From contig OX326957.1 in assembly GCA_946800325.1 (NCBI GenBank), forward strand, positions 63,493,570-63,557,569: a stretch of DNA of 64,000 bases, written 5' to 3'. Made by a program: the position numbers and the translations under genes. Shown here in pieces: positions 23,690-35,242 of this stretch. A model generated the notes under the pieces. The model ran no database searches. It worked only from the letters and a program-made list of their open reading frames with translations, and was not told the origin of the DNA. The stretch comes from Luzula sylvatica (Eukaryota; Streptophyta; Magnoliopsida; Poales; Juncaceae). The first letter of the stretch is position 1. Every line of letters starts with the position of its first letter.

Positions 23690-24545
23690 TTGAGAATCAT
23701 CCTACCCGGTACGTCCCCGTGGAGAATAATGCTAATGCGTTGTCGATATTCTCAAGCTTTTTAATAGTCATACCAGTCAACTCTTTTCCATCATTTTCTC
23801 TCATCTGATTCATATCGCCTAACAGAAGAAATTAATAAGTAATTGTAGTTTACAAAGTTGAATTGACCAAATTAAACCTGAATCAATCCATAAATAACAA
23901 AATTAAACCCTAAGTTAGATCTATTTAACCATGAGAAACAAAAATTCAGCCCCAAATTGTCAAATTATCCAGAACAAATCCTAATTCAGCCATATAGAAT
24001 CCTAATTCAGCTCCTATTTTAAAAAATAAAATCCAATCACTTCACTTCGCCTACTTCGATCCTTAAATGCCAACCCTAAATTGGGAGTCAATGCCAACAT
24101 AATAAAGAGAGATAAATAAACGAACACTCACCATCGTGTTCGGTTCTGCGAGAGGATAGAAGAGTGATTACGAGAAAAATGTGTTTTCTAGGGTTAGGGT
24201 TATAAAATCTGTCTCGTGTTTTATCAATGCAAAATAGCACATGGACGTGAGAGAGAACCGAGACGGAATGGGGGCTACACCAGGAGAAGAAGACCGCAAG
24301 AGGAGGAGTTCTTCACGACCATAGAGAAGAAACATCGAAGAGAGAGAAATGGAGAGAGGAATGGGTTTGGTCTTGGAGAGAGAGAGAGAGAGAGAGAGAG
24401 AGGAAGAATACTCAATGAGTTCAGACTGTATTTTGGAGCCGATCTCAGCCTTTCATCAAAGTAGATCAACGCTCGAGATTAGGAAGTCTATTATGGGAGT
24501 CCAAATTTATGTCAAGGGATCCTATATCTATATCTATATCTATAT
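23690..24545 (-). pseudogene. Right copy of the inverted gene-fragment unit
   Basis: Read on the minus strand it carries the same leader, an ATGGTGAGT start or splice-like junction, an intron-like stretch with ACTCCCAATTTAGGGTT, and a TGTTAG/GCGATATGAATCAG acceptor. A coding-like segment follows: GDMNQMRENDGKEL, then [19 protein letters not shown]. The acceptor here is a good AG, while the left copy has TTG at the same place. This copy may be closer to the source gene. The function is unrecognised. A (GA)n run at 24376-24402 expands the leader. Confidence 0.55.
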
Positions 24546-24579
24546 CTCTATCTATATATATAGAGAGAGAGAGTCGTGA

Positions 24580-26092
24580 TGTATGCCCCCACTTATCTTA
24601 TCCCCCACCTGTTGATGTGCTGTAAAGTGCATGGTGTTAAACCTTAAATGGTATTTTTTTCCCAACCCTTAAGGGGATCGATTTTTTTTACCCATTTATC
24701 GTTTAACAGGCCCAACGTTTAACAGGCCCATATTCTATATATGATTAGAAACCCTATTTTTCTCTCTCCTCTCATTCCCCACAGCCGCCTCCTCTCTCTC
24801 TTTCTCTCTCTCTCCACAGATCGCGACTTGAGGTTTAACACCGTCGCCGCCGTCTCCTTCGTCAGATTTCTGCCATCGCCGACGTAGGTGGCCAACATGC
24901 CAACGCTGATGAGCAAGCCATGCTTGCTGAAGCTTCCTCGCCATGGCCATTTTTCTCGCTTTTCTCGACGACGAAGCTTCCTCGCCAAAAACTCTCCCAT
25001 TTTTCTCGCCTTTCTCGCCAAAATAGAGATCCGCTATGGCCATTTTTCTCGTCAAAATTGAGATCCGCCAAAAGCCCTCGACGACGAAGCTGGATCCCTC
25101 CACTCCACGACAGCAATTTTGTAAATTTTTAATTTTCAGGGTTTGTTTTGTAGTATTGTAAATTTCAGGGACTGTTTCGCAATTTTTCAGGGGCTGTTCC
25201 GTAAATTTATAATTTTTCAGGGGCTGTTTTGTAATTTTTCAGGGACTGTTCTGTAATTTTTCAGGGCTATTTTGTAATTTTTCATTTTCTGTAAATGTGA
25301 GGGACGGTTTTGTAAGATTTAATTAGGGAAAAAAATTGTATTTTATATTAAGGAAATAATTTGTATTATTAAGGCAAATATTTGTATTATTTGAAAGATT
25401 TGATAATTAAGGATGAATTTAATTACTTGTCATTTTTAATTAGAATTTTCCATATGAATTGAGGTGAAAATTAACTATTATGGTGTTTTTACTATTATGG
25501 TGTTACTTGCCAAATTTGATAATTACAAATATTTGATTGTTACTTGAAAGATATTATGGTGTTACTTGAAAGATTAAATGGTATTGTTGTTAATTGTATT
25601 TGTTGTTAATTATTGTTAATAAAATCAAATTTGAGTGATATTGTAGTTAATAACTGTTAAATGGTATTGTTGTTAATTATTGTTAATTACGGATTAACAA
25701 TTGAGTGATGTTATAAATGTTAATCGGAGTATTTTTGTAATTGTAACTACTATTTTGTGATTGTTAATTATTGTAATTACAAATTAGCAGTTGAGTAATA
25801 TTATTTTTGTGATTGTAATTACAGATTATCAGTTAATTTTTGTAATTAACAAGAACTCAAACATTCAAACCCACAATTCAAAATTCAAACTCAAACTCAT
25901 TTTCCCTCCAAATAGGTGTTAAATGATAACTCATCTGACAGCGGAAGGTTTAACAGTGACAATACATCTGACGCGGAAGGTTTAACAGTGACAACACCTC
26001 TGACGCGGAAGGTTTAACAGTGTGCTATGGTTTAACATGCATGTCAACACATCAAGAGTGTGAGGGGAAATTTGAGGGTAATACAACATTTT
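24580..26092. mobile_element. 1.5-kb non-autonomous element, CTTGATGTGTTG-type termini
   Basis: The left end (CCCCCACTTATCTTATCCCC then ACCTGTTGATGTGCTG) is inversely matched on the right by GTCAACACATCAAGAGTGTG and GAGGGGAAATTTGAGGGT. These termini also resemble the 46568-46806 MITE. The interior includes a CTCGCC/TTTTTCTCG-rich block (24915-25075), about seven copies of a (G)GGGCTGTTTTGTAATTTTTCA unit (25137-25300), and three copies of a TCTGACGCGGAAGGTTTAAC unit (about 25936-26020). The open frames on the minus strand over 24719-25116 are low complexity and overlap each other, so no transposase is claimed. Confidence 0.6.

Positions 26093-26094
<2 letters not shown>

Positions 26095-26132
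<38 letters not shown>
26095..26132. repeat. (AT)n microsatellite
   Basis: About 19 AT units at the right flank of the 24.6-26.1 kb element. Confidence 0.95.
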
Positions 26133-26135
<3 letters not shown>

Positions 26136-27547
26136 CTTGAAAGCTGCAATAATTTAAGTATTTTTATTTTGCTAGTCAATATTTTTTTTATTCTTGTCAG
26201 CTGTTGCCTTGAAAGTACGAAAGAGAGTTTTTGGTCAATACAAAAAAGTAGAAGTGGTGCTTGAAAGTATGAAGATCATGATTTCATCACAACTTTATGT
26301 AACTTCACAACCTCACCTTCTCGTAATAGTCAATATAATATGTAATATATGTAATGTGTTGTTTTTTATAAGATATATCTTCTTGTAATATGTCACTTGC
26401 AAATAAAAAATCACATATTCTTGATATGAGTAATTGATGTTTTGTGTCTGTTGTAATACGATTGATTTGTAAACATGACATGATAATATTATTATTATTA
26501 GTTATTTCATTTTTCAAGTATATGTTTTTTTTTTCTACTTTCAATCTACTTATAGTATTATTATTTGGCTATATTTTTTTTCATGAAACTAAACAATAAT
26601 TAAGAGGAAAAAATATAGGTATGAAAGCATACTGAATAAGTAAATAAAAAAATTCGCAGCCAAGCGTAAAATTATCATTAAAACAAATAAACTATTATAT
26701 AGAATAGACTTGTAATATAACGAGTAGTTATGTACACCCCGTCGAACTCTCCTCAAGAGTCTTGATGACGTAGATATGATTTAACACCTTAAGAATTAAC
26801 ACATAAATACATGATTTAACATCTTAATTTATGATTTGATTATTTTAATTTATAATTGAATGCCAACCCAATTAATTAATATGTTGATTTTTAAGGTATT
26901 AAATCATATTCACGATGAGTGTATGACCAACATTTTCCTAATATAATTATGTCAGATTATTTATTCTATGAAGTGTTAATAACAGACCATGTCCAATTGT
27001 CCATTTTAAGTTTGGAGAGAATAAAGAAGAGAATAACGTGACGTGGTCACGGTAGACCCGCGTCATTTCTCAGCAAAACAATCATTTTCTTTTTCACAAA
27101 TAAAAAGCGACATCTAATCCTCACCGTTGATCCATTCACGAGTCCTCAACGGACAATATTGCTTCGTCGTCTTCGTGCTGCTTCCTTAGATGTACTTCGC
27201 TATCTCATGTTCTTCCAGGTAATTTTGCTATTTTTTACTTGTTCTTTTTGTCAATAAGTCCTTCAAGATCCTAGCTTTTCTGATTTTCGCCTCTGTCTGA
27301 TCTTAGTTTCGAGTCGTTCTAGCCGAGATTTCGACTTTTTGTTGTTTTTGATCTGGGAGGTGAGATTTACTGATTTTTCTCGTTTTGGGGCTTGTAAATG
27401 AGATTTACTTAATTACTTCTCCAACTTCTGAGTAATGCTAACTTATAATTTATTAATTTATTGGAAAGTATTTATTTATAGCTAGTAATCGACTAATTTT
27501 TAGATAATTTTGCTTCTCCAGATTGATTAGCGAAAAGGAAAAGAAAA
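26133..27547. other. Intergenic DNA and 5' region of the RING gene
   Basis: The segment 26735-26945 is a foldback MITE: TCTTGATGACGTAGATATGA on the left is inversely matched by TCATATTCACGATGAGTGTA. From about 27060 the sequence becomes richer in C and G and probably holds the RING gene promoter and 5' UTR. A likely 5'-UTR intron runs from about 27220 (CAG/GTAATTTTGC) to near 27520 (CTCCAG). Confidence 0.5.
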
Positions 27548-28761
27548 ATGGCAGTGTATTACATGAACGCATCTCCCCCATATGTTATTCAAGAAAATTT
27601 GGGAGGTTATTTTTGCGATCATGATGATATTTCCCTCGCCGAAGTTCTTCAAGATCAGGTCTGGTCTTCAAACTTTTATATTTCACTTCTAATTTAACAT
27701 AATATTCTTATAAATATTAATCTTTTTTCTCGATTAAATTGGTATCAGGAAATAGTGTACGAGTCGTTTCAAAGAAACGGGCGCAGAGCGACTCCAAATG
27801 CAAATTTGCAGTCGAACCCCCGTAACGGTCAAAATTCGAGAGAAAGGGGTGTGTCGAGATCCGTGCAAGTGGATGCACAGCTGGCAGTCGACGAAGCCAT
27901 TGCCAAGGAATTGCAGGATTTGGAGAACCAGTTTCTAGACGTCTCACTTCATGATAATAGTAACACATTGAATTCGGGTAATTTTGTTAATGATTCGTAT
28001 TATGTGTATTATTTTTTTTATAATTATATATTTTTTGTTAATTTATAGGAAGAGAGGCAGTAGTGAATTCGAGGTCCAACACGAGAAGCACCTCGGCCAG
28101 TACACCTGTTGAGTTTATTTCTTTTTATTTTCACAAATTAATTCATTTGTATAAAGTAAAGAATATTGATATATGTGTAGCACTATGATCGTGTAGGCTC
28201 CTCCAAGGCAGGACGATATTGACCCTGATAATATGACTTACGAGGTTAATTCTTTTTTAAAACAAATAAATCAAATAGTTAATTAATAATTAGTTATTTT
28301 ATTTATTTATTTAATTTTATTTGATAAAAGGAATTACAAGGATTAGGAGAAGCAATGGGGACGGAAAGCAGAGGATTATCCGATCAAATGATTTCATATT
28401 TACCAACTTCTACTTATAAAATTGGAGGCTTATTTTCTCGCAAGGATAAACACGAAGAGTAATAATTTAAACCATATATCAAATATTAAATTAATATTAT
28501 TTTTGAAATATTATTAATAAGGTTTATGGTGTATGTGTAGGTGTGTTATATGTTGCATGGCTTACAAAAACAAAGAAAAATTGATCACATTGCCTTGCGA
28601 GCACAAGTATCATAAAACTTGCGTCACTAAATGGCTTAAAATTAATAAGGTAATTATTATTTGCTTTTTTATTACTTTTATTATTTTTATTGTGAAATTC
28701 AAATTCGTTTTTTTTGTTGCAGACTTGTCCTGTTTGCAGTAAAGAGGTATTTGGTTCATAG
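27548..28761 (+). CDS. RING-H2 E3 ubiquitin ligase, BIG BROTHER-like
   Basis: Seven exons (27548-27658, 27749-27977, 28049-28107, 28197-28244, 28331-28458, 28541-28649, 28723-28761) encode 240 residues. The C-terminal RING-H2 (C193-C233) has the full C3H2C3 set: CVIC, then PCEHKYHKTC, then CPVC. Ahead of it is the BIG BROTHER signature DDIDPDNMTYEEL.GLGEAMG followed by TESRGLS. The N-terminus (MNASPPYVIQENLGGYF, then ISLAEVLQDQE) also fits this group. BIG BROTHER ligases ubiquitinate regulators of organ growth and limit cell proliferation; the same role is inferred by family only. All junctions are GT-AG, and exon 5 ends inside the Glu codon before the first RING cysteine. It stands alone, with unrelated repeats on both sides. 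No missing zinc ligand was seen. Confidence 0.94.
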
Positions 28762-29339
28762 AATGATGTTTGTTTATCTACGCAATTGTATATTTAACTA
28801 CGAGTTTTTTAAATCATGAGAGAGAAAATAATACTTAATATATGAGTTTATGATAATATGTTATGTGCTTGTTTAATAGGACTTCTATATCTATTTGTAT
28901 TATTTAGGGTACTATTAAGATTTTTCTTTTCTTTTTTCTCTTGTTTATAATTTGGACCTTTTTTTGGTGGAGGTGTTGGGCCATTTTTGGGGCTAAATAC
29001 AAATTGACCCAAATTGAATATGTGAAATTTCATGTGATTGGTCATAAATGGCAATAAATTGATGAAAATTTATTTTTGGAAACATCATTTTCATGTGTGG
29101 TCTTTCTTATTCGGAAAAAAAGAGAGACTAATATACGAGTTGTCTTAAATAATATAGTTGGGATGAATTGCATGTCAATTTGTTTTAAAGACGAGTCATA
29201 ATCAGGTTGTTCATATGTCTAATTCAAAACCTTGGTATTAATTAGAAAGGAAATTCTTATGTTTGCCATTTACTTTGCTAAAATGACTGCAGTACTTTTT
29301 TAAGAGACGTAACATAGTTTTATATCAACTACAAAATGG
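28762..29339. other. RING gene 3' flank
   Basis: AT-rich 3' UTR and spacer with no recognised gene. Confidence 0.5.
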
Positions 29340-29440
29340 GATCGGGTCTTGTTGATGGGCATCGGACCAGATCTTGTCCATGCATCTCCTAAACCGTCTG
29401 ATTTCATCAAAATAAATTATGATGAGATGCAATTTAAGTT
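29340..29440 (+). repeat. Left arm of an inverted repeat flanking a Copia remnant
   Basis: Contains GGGATCGGGTCTT, GGACCAGATCTTGTCCAT and GATTTCATCAAAATAAAT. The inverse lies at about 31595-31696 (GGGATCGGATCTTATCC, GGACCAGAACTTGTCCAT and GATTTCATCAAAATAAAT on the minus strand). Together they look like terminal regions of an older element. Confidence 0.7.
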
Positions 29441-30164
29441 GAATCTTTGTCGATCCCCATCTGCTATTTTTTTCCTATGTCAATCCGAGTTATTGCTCAA
29501 GAATCTGACGAAGCTCCTGAAGGGGGATAAATTAGAACTCGATTTTGACGAATTATGAATTGTTGGACTAATTTTGGACAAAGCAAGGTTTTTTGTGATG
29601 ACCTAGAGTTGATATTTGGTGGGTTCAGTATTGGTGAAGTCCAGTATTTATTTGCTAACTATTCTTTAATATATTGCCAAGAATATTCATTAGATCGTGA
29701 CACAAAAATTCTTTCATAAAAAAATATGAGTTTATTAAAAATTACACCTACAAAAAGTAAGAACTTTATTGAGGTATGTCAAATGGTTTACATATCAAAG
29801 TCCGAAAGAGGATGAAATGGGGAATGTTCATCATTTGTGAAAATCGAGTGAGACGGTGAAATCGAGGATGAAGATTAATCAAAGGGAATGCCATTTCGCA
29901 ACATGGTCGTCTGTGAGAGGAATAATTGGTGCTTATAAACTTGCGGAGGAAAGGGAGGAAAGAACAAGAGTTGTCGATACCATCAACAAAGATTAGGATA
30001 AAGCAAGAGAGAGGGACGACGAGGAATAATTGGAAGAAAAAGATGTTGGAATCATCATAGACAAACTTAGACATCTCAAGAACATTGACATTGGTATATA
30101 ATTTTGGTTTTATAACAAAATCATCTTATTTGGGTTTGAAATGAATTTTGTTAATTATTAAATA
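29441..30164. other. Unassigned DNA inside the inverted repeat
   Basis: Possibly interior of the older element. The short open frames on both strands (near 29349-29558 and 29766-30074) match nothing I recognise. Confidence 0.4.
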
Positions 30165-30884
30165 TACCATTACTTACGTGTGAGAAAGTAAAGAAAGTCA
30201 AAGTAATATTTGTCTATCATATATTTTGGTACAAATTCCAATAAGATATAATTACCAAAAATGTTATATAAGCAAGATGTTGCTCATATGGGTGTAATTT
30301 CGGTTAAGAATATTCAATTATAGTGGGAGTAAATATATTGTACAGTTAATATGATATATATGTGTGATATAAACATATGTCATAGACGTATGTTAAAAGT
30401 TATAAGGTTTTCAAGTTTATTTGGTATTATGGTTATTCAGCAGAATTACAATTGTATTTATCACTTTATTCTGATTTAAACAATGTTCGTCTCAATACGG
30501 TTTAAAGGAGACGGTTTGTCTTATAAGGTATTAAAGGAGACAGTTTGTCTCTTTAACTTATTAAATGAGATGATTTTAAGGATCTCACTAAATTAATTTG
30601 AGGAGGACCAAGTTGGAAATATGCATGTTAAGATCACATTACATGAAATTTCCATGCTACACATCCACATCATGATTCATGTCATTCAGTTGTATTAGTA
30701 TATGTGACCATTGAATGTTTAGTTGCGTTAAATGTGACGAAAATCGCTTTGATCCTACGTTGATATTATTGATGGACGGAATTGGTTAGTGACACATGAG
30801 ATTTTTATGACAAACAAGTACGCGTGTTTCGGTTTATGTTCAATACGTAATTATAAGAAATTACATATAGTCCACGTGGGAGAT
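30165..30884 (+). mobile_element. Copia-type retrotransposon, 3' internal remnant
   Basis: About 720 bp directly upstream of a 3' LTR, ending in the purine-rich CACGTGGGAGAT that precedes TGTTGG in plant Copia elements. No reverse transcriptase or integrase frame remains. The stretch to about 30853 recurs at 38558-39852. Confidence 0.75.
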
Positions 30885-31478
30885 TGTTGGAACATTATTC
30901 CAACATTGGACTTATATGTCAAATATTATGTGTTTTAATATTGTTATTTAAATGTTTATAATATAATGATCAATTTTAGTTATAAAATTAAGCATTAAAT
31001 GTGTCAATTATGTTGTGGGCTTTTGATGTGTAGAATATTATGGGTGGTTATTCTATTTTCTATGATGGGATGAATTAGAAGATCCATATTAGGAGGCCCA
31101 AAAGGCATTTCTTTTGTGAAAAGATGTCTTGTGGTTATATAAGCAATTTGGCCCAAAGTACATATGATAATGTTTCATTCTTGAATCTGTCCCATTAAGA
31201 TGAAAGAGAGGTCCATTAGAGAAAATCAAAAGGACTCTAAATTAGACATCATAAATTACTTGAAATCCATTATTGCAATTAAGGATTCGTGGACGCAACG
31301 ACGGTGATGGCGCGACATTAATTTGGACGGATTCCATACGCTTCCGCATACGGTTAATGTACGATTTTAATTTAGAATTATTCGGTAGAATTCACATAGT
31401 TATTACGGTCCGTTTCAACGAGCAAAATTATTTTAATTATTTTTACGAGGTGGTACCGGATCGTTGCCGCCCCCAACA
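30885..31478 (+). mobile_element. Copia 3' LTR, 594 bp
   Basis: It begins TGTTGGAAC and ends GCCCCCAACA, giving the TGTTGG/CCAACA short inverted ends. A GGTTATATAAGC TATA-like box lies at about 31135, and the end region (CGCTTCCGCATACGG, GTGGTACCGGATCG) is typical of Copia LTRs. No 5' LTR is in the window, so the element is 5'-truncated. Open frames over the LTR are by-products. Confidence 0.8.
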
Positions 31479-31594
31479 AAAGAGAGTCACATTTTTTTTT
31501 GGTGAGAGGACAGAGAGATCTTTGAAGAAGACAAGCGCAAGATTCATTTCCATTTTTAATTAACGGATAGATAAACGGAAAAGTTAAATATATT

Positions 31595-31696
31595 TTATCA
31601 TGATTTATTTTGATGAAATCTAATCGTTCATAAAGTGTATGGACAAGTTCTGGTCCAATGCTTATAGGATAAGATCCGATCCCCTGCAAAATTATA
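31595..31696 (-). repeat. Right arm of the inverted repeat flanking the Copia remnant
   Basis: Inverted partner of 29340-29440, separated from it by about 2.15 kb that includes the Copia remnant. Confidence 0.7.
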
Positions 31697-31929
31697 AATA
31701 TTTTTAGCCAATAATGTTGTGATGCATGTAATACACAAAAAAGAACAAGAGCATGAAAATTAGAAAAAAGATGGCATGAATCATATGTTGATTTATTTAC
31801 TGAGAAATGAGATCTTGGATCTTTGAGTTCCAACCTAATTGGGCGTAGTTAAAAGTGATCAATATATATAGGACCCTTTGATAGGTACTTGAGGAAAATA
31901 TATTTGAAAAAAATCAACTTGTGGTCCTT

Positions 31930-32495
31930 TCTCTTTGATACAAATTTCAATCAAGTTTCTAATATTTTAATTTGATCAATCAAATTTCTTCTTATTTTTT
32001 TTTAATTTGGTTCAATTGGATCATTTCATCCATTAATTGCTGACTGAATCGTTAATTTATGATGTACTGACATATGATATGTCATATTTAATGACGTTAC
32101 AAGATATGACATGTCATATTTGATGTCTTGATAGCACAAATTATTTATTTATGAATCTATTAAATATGAATGTATGGTTAAATATGAATATACATTTAAT
32201 AGATTCATATTTAATGACGTGACAACATATATATATATCTATGACATGACATATTTAATAGATTCATAAATAATACTTCAATAACCAGATTCATATGTAA
32301 CAATATATTCATAAATAAAAAAATTTATGTTGTCACGTTATATATTTAACGATTCGGTCAGCAATTAATTGATGAAATGACCCGATTAAACAAAATTTAA
32401 AGGATAGGAAACTCGTTTAGCCCAATTAGAAAAATAAGAGAGTTGATTGATCAAATTAAAACATTAAAACATTGATTGAATTTTGGATGAAAATT
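31930..32495. mobile_element. Long-arm foldback element of about 570 bp
   Basis: Arms of roughly 130-180 bp are inverted copies. On the left are TTTAATTTGATCAATCAA, GGATCATTTCATCCATTAAT and GCTGACTGAATCGTTAA; on the right the inverses are TTGATTGATCAAATTAAA, AATTAATTGATGAAATGACC and TTAACGATTCGGTCAGC. The centre is itself made of ATGACATGTCATATTTAAT-type palindromes. No coding capacity. Confidence 0.8.
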
Positions 32496-32759
32496 TAACG
32501 GATTCGATTGATTTTTCTTTTCTCTGTCTTGATTGGTACTCGAGAGCACTTGCTTATTTGTAATCTTGCTTTGCTTTCCATGCACATGGATTCCCGAGTC
32601 CCCACCTATTAAGACTTTTGGGTCGTACCGACAAATCCCTATATTTATAATGATAAATACTGCAGTGTGTTACTGTGTAGCGTGATTCATGTGTTTATTT
32701 GTGGATTTAGGAATATCTATAAATGGAAAATTTACTTTGACCCCACAATTACCATAATT

Positions 32760-33407
32760 TTTTTTTTGAAGGAATATCGATAGGTATTCGATTTTGTATG
32801 AAAACTTAAGAGTTTTTACAGTCTTAAATAAAAGAAAAAACAGAAAAAACGAAAATTTTAAACTTCGTTGGAGATTATTGATGCGCTCGGCTCTTGTTGC
32901 TTTTATCCTACTCCTCTTTTCTTGTCCAACACCATCCATGTGTTTGCTTCTATTACCGTCTTTTGTGTCGTTGCTTGCGATAGTTTTAATTTGTCATTGA
33001 AGATTCTATTATTTCTTTCGAGCCAGATTTGCCAAGTTATAGAGGCCCATAGCTTGTCCCAGCTTGATCTTTGGTTGGTTTCCAATCGTTTCCTATTAGC
33101 TAGTCGTATTTGTTGTTGAGATGGAAGGAGGGACATTTTTATTGGAGCGTTCGTTAGCCCTTCCGCCATCTTCCACACCTCGGTGGTATAACCGCAGTTT
33201 GTGAACATATGATTAGTTGTTTCTGCTTGCTCAAGGCACAAGGTACATCGATTCGGGATTTGCCATCCTATTATGATTAGCCTATCATATGTATTTATTT
33301 TTTCATGTAGGGCTAACCATAAAAAATCTTTATTTTCGGCGGGATTTTTAATTTCCACAAGTAACCTTGTCAGAGACATCTCATGCCCGGGTTGATTAAG
33401 ATAGAGT
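32760..33407 (-). mobile_element. 5'-truncated LINE with 12-bp target duplication
   Basis: Perfect direct repeats ATTACCATAATT at 32748-32759 and 33408-33419 bound a 648-bp insert. On the minus strand it ends in a short A tail (T run at 32760-32767 on +). It encodes the zinc-binding domain that follows the reverse transcriptase of plant L1 LINEs: FLWLALHEKINTYDRLIIIG, then NRCTLCLEQAETTNHMFTNC. The frame (33415-32903) is still open for 170 codons, its apparent ATG being supplied by the target duplication, so the insertion is fairly young. The catalytic reverse transcriptase part is missing. Confidence 0.93.
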
Positions 33408-33419
33408 ATTACCATAATT

Positions 33420-33903
33420 GTTCTTTCTCATCCTCTATGCATATTTCGAGATGGATTAATCGTTAATTTGAACGTACCAATAAAAATACATGTTAATTAA
33501 TCATTAAAAAAAATTTACATATAAATTTGATGTTAATTTGGTATTAATTGAATTACTAATTAATCATTAATTAGTAACATCATACTGTCATGTGACAACA
33601 TCAATAAAATAAAAATCATAAATGGTGGAGACGAAGTATATATATATATTACCTCTACAATAGATTTATATTGTATTTGCTGTCAAAATACATGGTTGTG
33701 CATTTATAGCTCAAATCCAGATGATAGAAATATGTGTGTGTGTGTGGGTAGATCTTGTAAAAATAAGTGAAAATGACAATAAAGAATCCAGCTCAACTAA
33801 CAAGAGGCCCATATTGTATGGTGGTACCAAATACTAGGGTCTCGGTACCATTCCTTTATGTTTGTTGTCTAGGTTTCATAAACGTGGAGCTCTCTGTTTC
33901 GGT

Positions 33904-33907
<4 letters not shown>
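33420..33907. other. AT-rich intergenic DNA
   Basis: No gene was recognised. There is a (TG)n stretch at about 33732-33745. Confidence 0.5.

Positions 33908-33978
<71 letters not shown>
33908..33978. repeat. (AT)n microsatellite
   Basis: About 35 AT units, one of the longest dinucleotide runs in the window. Confidence 0.95.
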
Positions 33979-33981
<3 letters not shown>

Positions 33982-35242
33982 AGGATTTCCTTTCATTCTA
34001 TAGTTCATGTCACTTTCAAAATAATAATGAGATTTAAAAAAAAAAGTAATAATAATGAGATGTTAGTAATGTATTGTGATAATTGGAATATCAATTCTCT
34101 AAAAATAAAAAAGAAAAAGAAAAAAGAAGAAGAAGAAAGAAGATAATTGTAATAATATATATCTATGCCTTGATCAATATTGATTTTGGACTTATGAATA
34201 ATAAGTTAGTAACACAAGGGCCAATCTTTCTTCGTATACTGGCGAATTCAACGAAATTGAAAAAAAAGGTTTATCTTAAGAAAATATTAGCTTAGAAGGC
34301 CGGGTTTTTGGACTAAGACATTTCTCTTATATAGCCGGCAAGGAAACAATTACTATTCTTAGGAAAAAGACTTTTTTTTTTCAAAAAAAGAAGAAAATAA
34401 TTTAATTTTGTTTCAAAAATAAATTATATTGCTTGTTATCTAATATATTTGAGCTCTTACTTTTGACAAAATCAGGCAAATTAGTTCCAATTTTGCTAGA
34501 CTTGTGAACAGGCAAATTAGTAGATTCAGCAATGATGAAATAATCAAATAAATGATGAATAAGAATAACAGAAGATTTGAACCATTTCTTTAAATCTCAT
34601 TTAGAGTTTGCTATCGAAGCTCATAAGTCTCTATGACGTCACTGCTTCGATAACTCATTTATAGTCATTATCATGCAATCGTCACATAACAGGGTTAGCT
34701 CCTAATTCATATGTTCTAACCTTTGAAAATTAATACTTCAAATCAAGAACTCAATTTTGTAATTTTCATTGGTTAGTGTCCGGACCAACATGCCATGAAA
34801 AATTAAAGGTTCAAATCAGTGATTTGTCATATAAAATCACCTTTTTTATTGCACTACTTAGTGTCCTTCTTAGTCCCTACATAGATCCACCATTTCACAC
34901 AAGTCCCGCAATTAAATGTGGCGACACGTGACCGTTTTTTTTTTCAATTTAGACCGCATTCGTACGCACGTCACAAAAAGTATATATGTTTATACAAAAT
35001 GTATAAATCTAGTAAAAAGAAAAATACATAATATTACTCTTGTAAAAAATCTATAATTTAAAAGATGTCTCGTACATACATAAAAATTTATCATACATAA
35101 ACAATGTATAACATGTATTGTATTGAAAAAATATATCGTATAAACATATGATACATCTCAAAAATTATAACAAATAAAATATATATCATACATGTAAACA
35201 AATATCACATATATTGTATTTACAAAAACATATGATACATCT
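33979..35242. other. AT-rich intergenic DNA
   Basis: No gene was recognised. The lysine-rich open frame at 34083-34295 follows an A/G-rich run and is judged spurious. Confidence 0.5.

Noticed and set aside
24719..25132. Three overlapping minus-strand frames and one plus-strand frame in the CTCGCC-rich block
   Set aside because: Composition-driven; mutually overlapping and without domains.
31273..31833. Open frames across the Copia LTR and its right flank
   Set aside because: They cross the LTR end and the inverted-repeat arm and have no recognised domain.
34083..34295. Lysine-rich small protein
   Set aside because: Arises from an A/G simple-sequence run and has no supporting features.
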